The notes beneath the pieces are model-generated. The model ran no database searches and was not told the origin of the DNA. It worked only from the letters and a program-made list of their open reading frames with translations. A stretch of 64,000 nt of DNA from Gammaproteobacteria bacterium UBA2675 (GTDB lineage: Bacteria; Pseudomonadota; Gammaproteobacteria; Pseudomonadales; Pseudohongiellaceae): positions 306,858 through 370,857 of the forward strand of contig DEMH01000015.1 in the NCBI GenBank assembly GCA_002354805.1, given 5' to 3'. Position numbers and translations under genes: made by a program. How positions within the stretch are numbered: the first letter of the stretch is position 1; each line of letters opens with the position of its first letter. Positions 54,362 through 61,578 of this stretch are shown here, in pieces.

Positions 54362-57300
54362 CTACTTTTTTATAGCAATTTTTCCTGCCGGGACTTTGCC
54401 ACAGATGAAAAAGCTCGGGCAGCGAGGGCAAGTGCGATTTTCAGGCTTTGCAGGAAAGTGCCCCTGGGCAATGGCACTCATGGCCGATCGGGTTTTGCTA
54501 AGGCGCGCTGATTTTTTGAGGTCGGTCACAGTAACCTGCTCCTGGGTTTCGCCAGCCAAGTGCACTGCCTCCACTCGAGTGCCATGCCCAAACTGACGCT
54601 CTGCTGCTTCCAGCAATAGCGTGTATTCAATACGGTCAAATTCGTCGCTGCTCTTTTTACCGGATTTGACGCGCCGAATGCTGTACTTGCCGTCTGTATC
54701 GAGTGTCATCTCATCGGGTAAAACGCTAATCTCGCCTTCTGGAAAAGACAGCTGCAGCACCTCAGGCTTGACCAGCTTACGCCCCAGGCGAGTCTCGATC
54801 AGGTATTGCACCAAGCGCTCCCCAATTCGGCGATAGTCCTCTGCATAGCCATGATCCACAGGGCCCCGATTGAGCCACGACTGTGTAAATTGAGCCTCCA
54901 GTTCGCCAGCACTTGGCGTGGATTCGCTGTGCTGCTGTCCCAACCAATCCAGCACATCGTACACCGCACTGTGCATTTGCATGAACGCACTCTCGGTACG
55001 TTTGCCCGCCAAGGCCAAAGCATGGGTGTAGAGAAACCGTCTGGGACAGCGGTCATACAAACCGAGCTGTTTTTCGCTGATCAGCAGTGCTTCTTCATCG
55101 AGGCTTAAGACCTCAGGTTCCACAGGGTTAAGACTGAGCCGAGTCGGACTATTCTGTTGTTGGATAACCGAAGCAATGCGGTCGATGTATTTTGATCGGC
55201 TGCGGTTTTTGCCATCGTTTTGTACAGAAGAGGCGTAAAGCAGTAACTCATTTTGAGCCCGCGAAGTAGCCACAAAAAACTTACACTCTTCCTCTTCCTC
55301 GTGCCCGGCCTTGATAGCCTCAAGCCCCGTTAAGCCCTCTGTTCCGTCGATCAGCCCGTCGGGGGGAACACAACGCGGCGGCCTGTTGCTACCCGGCAAT
55401 CCGGTGGCGATCATACCCGGGATATGCACCACCTTGAACTCCAAACCTTTACTGGCATGTATGGTCATTAAGCGAACGCCATTGATGCTATGCGCCGCCT
55501 GAGGGAGTTGACGCATGTCACGGTCTTCTGAGAGCAATACAATACGGCGAATGCGCGACAGCAGTCTATCAATAGGTAATCCGCTACTGCTGATGGAGTT
55601 GCGGGCAAAGTTCAACAGCTGCCACAAGGCGATTCCCTTCATTTGGCCTTGTAAATCATTGGCCATGGCCGCCTGCCTGGCCCAGCCCAATCGATCAATG
55701 ACCAGGCTTGCCAGCACAGGCCAGGGGGTTGCATTGGTGGGAATATCGCCCAAAGCAGTCGACAGGCGTTTGAGGTTTTCCCGGGCTTGATCATCTAAAC
55801 CGGGCACCTCATCGGCCAGTGTTCCCCAACCCAAGGGATCGGGGTCAGCTTCGCGCAGGTGCTGCTGTAGCGCAGTGATGTGTTCCAGCCGAAGCGCATA
55901 GTCCGGCAGTGTCGCCGCCCGCACCAGGCCCGTGGCGCGCCGGTCGGTAACTAACGACAACAGTGACAACAGATCCTTGATTTCTTCACGTTCAAATAGG
56001 CTGCCTAGATACAACACCGGCAGGCCGAGGACTTCAAGGCTGGCAGCGATCTCGCTCAAGCGGTTGTTGGAAGTACAGAGTACGGCCTGATCTTGGTATT
56101 CAACACCCTGACTTTTCTTCTCCATTATCGCTGCAGCGAGTACGGCAATTTCGTCATCAGGGGTCGTAGCCATCCGTAATTCAGGCCGTTTTCCCAATGA
56201 GCCATTTTGGGCATGGAGCTGCAAAGGCAAAGCTCCTTCTGTGGCTTTCATGCCCATCGAAAAATGACGATAGAGATCAACAATTTCGCTCGAGGAGCGG
56301 TAATTGATATCCAGTCCTGCTACTTGTGCGCCGGGAAAGTCCTCAATAAAGCGACTCATATTGATCGACGAAGCGCCCCGAAAACGGTAGATGGATTGGC
56401 GTGAATCTCCGACGACCCAAAGCCGCTTGCCCTCCCCCGCAATGGCCTTGATCAAGCGCACTGAGGCACGGTTAACATCCTGGTACTCGTCCACCAAAAT
56501 GTGTTTGTGGCGTGATGCGAGCAGTTGTTGAACTTCTGGCTCTGACTCCACCAAGCGCACAGGTAGCGAAACCAGATCACCAAAATCAACACTGTCGGTA
56601 CCTTGCAATAAAGTCTCATAAACTTGATATAACTCTGCTACATCAAGGCATTTTTCAGCGCGTTCACGCTGCTTATCAGCATCATCGCCCGGTGGTAACT
56701 CTCCAGAAGCCTCAAGCATCGCCTCTGCCAATGCCCGATATTCAGTGGCGTTCACGACTTCGTCTTTCGCTCGCGAGATAGCCGCAAGCATGTCGCCCAA
56801 GTCTAGGGTTGGATCGTAGAGGTTTCGAAAGTGCTTAAGCGGAAGCCGTGCTATTTCGTCTTCAAGCAGTTCGATAGCTTCGTAGCGCGAAATCACCCTG
56901 GGGTTTTCGGATAAGCCCAACCTGTCATGAAAGCGGTGCACAATATCAAGCCCGAAAGAGTGGAAGGTACCCAACCACAAAGTCGTCACTGCCTCGGGAA
57001 ACTTGGCGGCGATACGCTCGCGCAGCTCGCCAGCGGCCTTGTTGGAGAAGGTCAACACCAGGATAGCCCCAGGATCTACCCCTTCCTCCAGCAAAGACTC
57101 AATGCGATGCACCAGAGTGCGGGTTTTACCGGTGCCTGGTCCTGCTTGGAGTTGGAAAGCACTGCCACGGTGTAAGGCGGCGTTGCGTTGGGATTCATCC
57201 AAACCTACGGGTATTGCTGCGGACTCTGCGGGCGGTGGCGTAATGGCAGGCAGCAGTAACGCATCGAGCAACTGCTGTTGAACCACACTCAGCGGGGCTT

Positions 57301-57793
57301 GTAATCGATCGGCGATAGCCTCGGAAGACAGCTGTTCGTCGATGTGCCAGCGTCTTGCTACACTGCGGGGCAGCAGCAATTCGCGGGCAAAAAGATCCAT
57401 AACGATCTCGCGCCGCTCGTGGCTGCCATAGTCAACCACTCGTTCGGCACCCACCGCTGGGGCTTCGGCAGATCGGTCGGGATCAATTTCCTCAGTGAGG
57501 TCATCCTGTGAAGCACCTTCCAACTCCACATGACCAATTTCATGAGCGATTAGAAAGGCTTTGTCGAAATCACTGCCCACGTCTTCATAGAGAATCATCC
57601 CTGACTGGCTGTCGTAGAGGGCTCTCCCACCATTAAGTTGGGGGTCTCCCTGGGACAGTGGATAAACATCTATTCCGCGCCGCTCTGCCTCACCCGTGAC
57701 GAAAGACAACAACGCGCTGGTATCAATGCCCCGAGCAAAAGCGGCCTGATGCAGCTTAGCCGCCTGTTGTCGAGCCGCTTCTATGGCATCCAT
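54362..57793 (-). CDS. ImmA/IrrE metallopeptidase - UvrD helicase - Fe-S nuclease-like fusion
   Basis: 1143 residues. N-terminal ImmA/IrrE peptidase (about 30-180) with the zinc motif HEIGH (84-88) and the downstream REIVMDLFARELLLP segment. Superfamily 1 helicase of the UvrD/PcrA type (about 197-890): Walker A GPGTGKT (218-224), Walker B DEYQD (435-439), GDSRQSIYRFRG (462-473), and TIHASKGLEFKVVH late in the domain. C-terminal AddB/Cas4-like domain (about 905-1135) with cysteines 916, 1122, 1125 and 1131, spaced like a 4Fe-4S nuclease. The acidic residue of the (D/E)xK motif is Arg1041. Three bases after the HTH gene and 95 before the ubiquitin-like gene. Confidence 0.88.
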   Translation of the reverse strand: MDAIEAARQQAAKLHQAAFARGIDTSALLSFVTGEAERRGIDVYPLSQGDPQLNGGRALYDSQSGMILYEDVGSDFDKAFLIAHEIGHVELEGASQDDLTEEIDPDRSAEAPAVGAERVVDYGSHERREIVMDLFARELLLPRSVARRWHIDEQLSSEAIADRLQAPLSVVQQQLLDALLLPAITPPPAESAAIPVGLDESQRNAALHRGSAFQLQAGPGTGKTRTLVHRIESLLEEGVDPGAILVLTFSNKAAGELRERIAAKFPEAVTTLWLGTFHSFGLDIVHRFHDRLGLSENPRVISRYEAIELLEDEIARLPLKHFRNLYDPTLDLGDMLAAISRAKDEVVNATEYRALAEAMLEASGELPPGDDADKQRERAEKCLDVAELYQVYETLLQGTDSVDFGDLVSLPVRLVESEPEVQQLLASRHKHILVDEYQDVNRASVRLIKAIAGEGKRLWVVGDSRQSIYRFRGASSINMSRFIEDFPGAQVAGLDINYRSSSEIVDLYRHFSMGMKATEGALPLQLHAQNGSLGKRPELRMATTPDDEIAVLAAAIMEKKSQGVEYQDQAVLCTSNNRLSEIAASLEVLGLPVLYLGSLFEREEIKDLLSLLSLVTDRRATGLVRAATLPDYALRLEHITALQQHLREADPDPLGWGTLADEVPGLDDQARENLKRLSTALGDIPTNATPWPVLASLVIDRLGWARQAAMANDLQGQMKGIALWQLLNFARNSISSSGLPIDRLLSRIRRIVLLSEDRDMRQLPQAAHSINGVRLMTIHASKGLEFKVVHIPGMIATGLPGSNRPPRCVPPDGLIDGTEGLTGLEAIKAGHEEEEECKFFVATSRAQNELLLYASSVQNDGKNRSRSKYIDRIASVIQQQNSPTRLSLNPVEPEVLSLDEEALLISEKQLGLYDRCPRRFLYTHALALAGKRTESAFMQMHSAVYDVLDWLGQQHSESTPSAGELEAQFTQSWLNRGPVDHGYAEDYRRIGERLVQYLIETRLGRKLVKPEVLQLSFPEGEISVLPDEMTLDTDGKYSIRRVKSGKKSSDEFDRIEYTLLLEAAERQFGHGTRVEAVHLAGETQEQVTVTDLKKSARLSKTRSAMSAIAQGHFPAKPENRTCPRCPSFFICGKVPAGKIAIKK

Positions 57794-57796
57794 AAT

Positions 57797-58405
57797 TTAT
57801 TCGTCCTTCATCTCCCTCAACGCCGCTTGTTGTGTTTCGCTTAATGCAGAACTTGTCAGCGCCTCTTCAAAAGTGATTTTGTCGCCCGCCCCTGGCTTTC
57901 CCGAAGCCTTATGCCGCAGACCTGATGCAACAACAGGCGGGGAATCTAAGGCGCTTGTCAGCCCCTCAACTGACACTTTCAGTGCCTGTGCAACTACGGA
58001 CAAGAATTGCTGGGGAATAGTGGCTACCTGGATAGAGCAATCCCGTAAACGGGATAAGAACAGGCGGTTAACATTCAACTCTCTGGCAAGTTCTCGAAAA
58101 CGCTCATCGCTTAGATTCGACAGAGGATTATCCATTGGGTGCGGAGTTGTCGAGGCGGGATCGGTAGGACTCAACAAGGATTGAAATTTGGACCAAGCCT
58201 GTCTGGAATTGTCGCCTGGAAGCTTCTCGACAGCCAATTCATCAAACTTCGGAGCAGTAGAAATTTCAATGGACAGATCAATGAGCGCTTCGCGATACTG
58301 AGGATAGCGCTTCAAATATCTTGCCAAGGTATCGGCATCCTGGTTCGATTCTGCTGAGAACTTGTGTAAAACGTTATCTTTTGACACTTGAGTTGTAGTA
58401 TTCAT
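57797..58405 (-). CDS. Small HTH-like regulator preceding the ImmA-helicase
   Basis: 202 residues from the ATG at 58405, which overlaps the sigma-like stop (ATGA) and follows GGAGGAA. I do not recognise a named family. The middle region (about 110-160) with LSDERFRELARELNVNRLFLSRL followed by IPQQFLSVVAQALKVSVEGL has the spacing of a helix-turn-helix of the XRE type. ImmA/IrrE peptidases usually pair with a XRE-like repressor that they cleave, so this protein is the natural candidate substrate of the N-terminal peptidase of the next gene; that is inference. Confidence 0.62.
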   Translation of the reverse strand: MNTTTQVSKDNVLHKFSAESNQDADTLARYLKRYPQYREALIDLSIEISTAPKFDELAVEKLPGDNSRQAWSKFQSLLSPTDPASTTPHPMDNPLSNLSDERFRELARELNVNRLFLSRLRDCSIQVATIPQQFLSVVAQALKVSVEGLTSALDSPPVVASGLRHKASGKPGAGDKITFEEALTSSALSETQQAALREMKDE

Positions 58406-59190
58406 TGTAGTTCCTCCGCCTGCATTACGATTCGCAGTTTTTCGAAAGCACGTTTTAACCGGTTGCTTACCGTCCTTTCTCTGCATTCTAGTGCTTGCGC
58501 AATGGTCTCAGCCTCAGGGTCTTGTGACTCAATTGGCATCCCCTGCAACCACAACCCTACCGCACGCCGTTCATCTACCGGTAGTTCGTTAATCGCGTGC
58601 ATAAGCCGCAACCGGAAAGCGACTTCGTCAATTTTTGACGGATTTGGATTGATAAATTCGGCAGCTGCAATGTCAACCTCGTGGCTGACTTCCTCCCCAC
58701 TGTCGCTCTCCTCCGTCAAAGGCCTAGCATTGATCAAAGGATCAGTTTCGCGTGCTGGACCATGTTTTCTCAGTACATCCGTACACAAGTTGCTCAGAGC
58801 ATGATTAAAATTGACCTCCCAGTAGTACATTTTTTCCTCATCAGAGTCTCGATCCTTCGCAATCATTTCTACAATCCGCTCAGCAAGCTCTTCGCGGATG
58901 GTTGCGGCGTAATCAATCCAGGTATCAGACACGGATTTCCGCAACGCGGCTTCAAGCCGCCCATAAAAGGTGCGAAAAATCGGCTCTAGGTGCTTTGATC
59001 CCAGCTCTAACTCGGTGTGACGCAGAAAGTAGATTAACACTTCAAACGGCACAGCCTGATGGGTGCATGTGAGGCGTTCGACCAACTGATCAGGCGCGAG
59101 ACCATCGAGTGAGCTAAGCACCTGTTCAATCTCGGCACGCCGCTGGTAGGGCTCAGCATCTTGCGTTGTTTTCTTTAGCGGTAATACCAT
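58402..59190 (-). CDS. Sigma-factor-like protein
   Basis: 262 residues. The C-terminal part (about 205-260) reads LPVDERRAVGLWLQGMP followed by AETIAQALECRERTVSNRLKRAFEKL, the pattern of sigma-70 region 4 (DNA-binding HTH of the -35 element). An N-terminal helical part with TWIDYAATIREELAERIVEMI and NFNHALSNLCTDVLRKHG could be a divergent region 2. It is probably an ECF-like or alternative sigma factor or a regulator derived from one. First gene of the six-gene cargo operon, with a normal ATG behind an AAGAGAAA stretch; it may control its own operon. Confidence 0.7.
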   Translation of the reverse strand: MVLPLKKTTQDAEPYQRRAEIEQVLSSLDGLAPDQLVERLTCTHQAVPFEVLIYFLRHTELELGSKHLEPIFRTFYGRLEAALRKSVSDTWIDYAATIREELAERIVEMIAKDRDSDEEKMYYWEVNFNHALSNLCTDVLRKHGPARETDPLINARPLTEESDSGEEVSHEVDIAAAEFINPNPSKIDEVAFRLRLMHAINELPVDERRAVGLWLQGMPIESQDPEAETIAQALECRERTVSNRLKRAFEKLRIVMQAEELQ

Positions 59191-59286
59191 CCCTGAGTTT
59201 CTCTTAATATATAATTAGGTAGACAGCAAGTTAGTGTCCCTTGATAGACCTCTATTCATAGAAAACTCTGGGACAGCTTGTTTAAT

Positions 59287-59316
59287 AATGTCCGCTTTGG
59301 GTCGTAAGCGGACATT
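59287..59316 (-). terminator. Hairpin after the tyrosine recombinase gene
   Basis: AATGTCCGCT and AGCGGACATT form a perfect 10-bp stem with a 10-base loop, directly at the stop codon of the recombinase on the minus strand. ATTATTAAA follows, a weak U-rich tail. It separates the recombinase from the sigma-like operon. Confidence 0.5.
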
Positions 59317-60050
59317 CAGTGAAAATCCACACCACGCAAAAAATGCTCGCCATCAATAGTTAACACATTTGTATAGATTTCCGTGCTACTAATCGACTTA
59401 TGGCCAAGCAGCTGACCTACATATTTCAGTGGCCTACCATGCAGCAGTAGATGCACCGCAAATGAATGCCGAAATGTATGACAGCTGATTGGAAAAGGCA
59501 CTTCTCCCCCTACTCTTTCCCATAATGCCTTAATCCGTCGATTAACGGTCTGCCGTGTCATCGGAAATATACGCTGACCTTGACGGAACTTCCCCTTATA
59601 TAAGTACACATGGATTTTATCAATTAGCTGGTTGTCTAGGATTGGGATGTACCGTTTAGGGGACCGCTGGAGGGAGAGCTTACTGGGACGGCCTGGTTTC
59701 TGTTTCAGCGATGTCAGGATCACGCCATAGCCATAGCCATCGTCAACAAAGCTGTCTCGTTTCAGGGCTAGCACTTCGGAAATCCGCGCCCCGGTGCTCC
59801 ACATTAGGTCAATGATCAGTCGATAGGTCGGATCTCGCTCCTCTTCTAACAGGAATAGTACCTCGGGCTTGATCAGGTAGGCCGGCATCTGTTGAACGGT
59901 CTCGAGCAGAATCGGTCGTTTGGCACGAAGTCGATCCCAGTCTATATGCACAATCTGGATCGGAAACTCAGCTGTTGGAGGCTCACTGGGGGCGAACAGC
60001 TGTTTCGAGCCTTGGGAAAATCGATGATTTTTTGTAGGAGAATGCACCAT
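59316..60050 (-). CDS. Tyrosine recombinase / integrase
   Basis: 244-residue site-specific recombinase. The catalytic set is complete: Arg89 (TGARISE), His191 and Arg194 (CHTFRHS), His217 (LLGHKSI) and nucleophile Tyr226 (STEIYTNV). The N-terminal DNA-binding part is short (about 60 residues), as in some plasmid or transposon resolvases rather than phage integrases. It is on the same strand as the cargo operon and could act in dimer resolution, in inversion, or as a relic of another element that brought in the cargo. The ATG at 60050 follows CGGAG. Confidence 0.88.
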   Translation of the reverse strand: MVHSPTKNHRFSQGSKQLFAPSEPPTAEFPIQIVHIDWDRLRAKRPILLETVQQMPAYLIKPEVLFLLEEERDPTYRLIIDLMWSTGARISEVLALKRDSFVDDGYGYGVILTSLKQKPGRPSKLSLQRSPKRYIPILDNQLIDKIHVYLYKGKFRQGQRIFPMTRQTVNRRIKALWERVGGEVPFPISCHTFRHSFAVHLLLHGRPLKYVGQLLGHKSISSTEIYTNVLTIDGEHFLRGVDFH

Positions 60051-60885
60051 TTGAACTCCGTAAAATGGTACTTTTTAGTGACCTTTTAAAGGGAGTCTAA
60101 CACGCCAAAACATATGTGAATACAAGTAATACTGGGTTAATTGGTGGTGCACCAATATATAGGTTTATGGTGCATTTCTGAATCAAATACTGTTTTTAGC
60201 AAAATGACCAGATGAGTCAACGGTTTTATCAGGGTACAGTCGTATCAGAGCAAATTAGGGTGGTACCGAAAATATTTTTCATCCGGCACTCAGGCTTTTA
60301 GAACGCCTGTTTTTAGGCTTTATTATTGCGACGATCAGGTGAGAAGTATTTTTTACTCGCGATTTCAATCGCTAAAGTTTCGTCAACGGCAGAAATAATT
60401 AAGCATATATTATGTTATTGATATAAATAGACTTATTGCGCGCCTGGCGCTCAAATGAATACCACTTGCATAGGCGGGAAAACAGTGATAAGAGAAAAAG
60501 AACCGTGCGTACCGCAAAAAATAGCTGAGAGGGGAATAAGGGATACGCCTGCTGAAAATTTGAAAATGCCCTCGCAAATCGCGAAAAGATGCCTAGGTTG
60601 GCGACAGTGATTTTGGTCGACCAGCAGCCTCCACGGATGGTTATCCTCGATAGCGTGGCGCCATTAAATTGAGATGAGAAAACGATGAAAACACAAACCT
60701 AAAAACGACAAAAGCCGCCACAGTTCACTGCGACGGCCTTTGATGAGAGCGGTGCTCAATCCTCAGAAAATTCAGTATCCCCTCCTCGTCATGTCCCGTC
60801 AAGTGATTTTTAGAATCGATGCCCTTGTCGAGGCCCGGACGCGCCCTTCTCGCCTGCCTCGATCCGAATAAGGAGTGACAAAAAA
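60051..60885. other. 835-bp non-coding region before tnsA
   Basis: No convincing gene on either strand. Visible items: a TGGTGCACCA palindrome (60145-60154) with a second TGGTGCA 23 bases on (60168-60174), next to the recombinase gene and a possible recombination site. Three scattered sequences resemble the TnsB-site core (about 60364, 60511 and 60574). A possible hairpin CAGGC/GCCTG with five T lies at 60291-60314, and a GC hairpin at 60711-60741. The tnsA promoter is expected here but I could not fix it. Confidence 0.5.
60711..60741 (-). terminator. Imperfect hairpin upstream of tnsA
   Basis: AAAGCCGCCACAG and CTGCGACGGCCTTT pair with three mismatches around a four-base loop. On the minus strand the stem is followed by TTTTGTCGTTTTTA, so it would terminate antisense transcripts leaving the tnsA region; on the plus strand it could attenuate tnsA. 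Confidence 0.35.
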
Positions 60886-61578
60886 ATGACCCAATTGATC
60901 GGACCGATCGAGCGCTTATTAGCTGCCTCAAACGTGCGCGCCGATGATCTCACGCCCAGACAGCACAGCGCACCGCGGGGGTTCAGGATCGCGTGTGATT
61001 TTCGCCAGCAATGCATGATCAAGGCGCCCATACTGTGCGAGTTCCACTCCTACGCGGAATATCTGTACGCCGCCCTGCTAGAGGCCGATCCAACAGTAGT
61101 TAGCTACGTACCCCAGCCGTTTCGCCTGCGCGTTGGAGTCAAACGCTACACGCCTGATGTTTACGTACTTCGCCACAAAGCGACGCCACAGGTCGTTGAA
61201 CTGAAAGCCGACCCACAGCAAATTAGCGCCGAAACCACCCGCTCACTTACCGCATTTTTTGCGGATAAATTGAGAGCCGAATACAAGGTAATCCCTAACA
61301 ACGAGGTTTACCAAAATGAAGTCCTAGCCCAGAACTGGCTAAGGATCTGTCAACGACTGCATCTTGGTAGACACCTCGATACCAAGCCGCAGGAAATCGA
61401 CATTATGGTGGACGCACTCGCACATCCCGGCAGTACCATCTGGGACTTGATTAAACCCCATCACTCGACAGGCTTTTTTGAAAGAGAAATCGCGCTGTGG
61501 CGCAAAGCGCATAAAGGCGATTTAAAGCTCGCGTTAACTCAAAACCCGCTTAGCTATGACACGGTGGTGACTCTATGA
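60886..61578 (+). CDS. tnsA: TnsA-like transposon endonuclease
   Basis: 230 residues. In Tn7, TnsA cuts the 5' ends of the element so that transposition is cut-and-paste. The PD-(D/E)xK site is visible as Glu58 (HSYAEYLY), Asp91 (YTPDVYVL) and Glu105-x-Lys107 (VVELKAD). The C-terminal TnsC-interacting part is shorter than in Tn7 TnsA. AAGGAG (60870-60875) precedes the ATG by 10 bases. Its TGA overlaps the tnsB ATG. Confidence 0.88.
   Translation: MTQLIGPIERLLAASNVRADDLTPRQHSAPRGFRIACDFRQQCMIKAPILCEFHSYAEYLYAALLEADPTVVSYVPQPFRLRVGVKRYTPDVYVLRHKATPQVVELKADPQQISAETTRSLTAFFADKLRAEYKVIPNNEVYQNEVLAQNWLRICQRLHLGRHLDTKPQEIDIMVDALAHPGSTIWDLIKPHHSTGFFEREIALWRKAHKGDLKLALTQNPLSYDTVVTL

Noticed and set aside
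54362..57793. RecB/AddA identity for the helicase fusion
   Set aside because: The N-terminal HEIGH metallopeptidase, the lack of RecC/AddB partners and the arrangement of the C-terminal cysteines do not fit RecB or AddA.
60115..60140. TGTGAATACAAGTAATACTGGG as a second transposon terminus before tnsA
   Set aside because: The TGT start and some spacing resemble an end, but the core does not match the AAA-NNN-CT-(A/G)AA pattern and no regular repeats follow. It is kept only as an alternative in the findings.
60725..61031. Short minus-strand open frames upstream of and inside tnsA
   Set aside because: They overlap tnsA antisense or its leader, have low-complexity Arg/Ser-rich translations and no ribosome sites.
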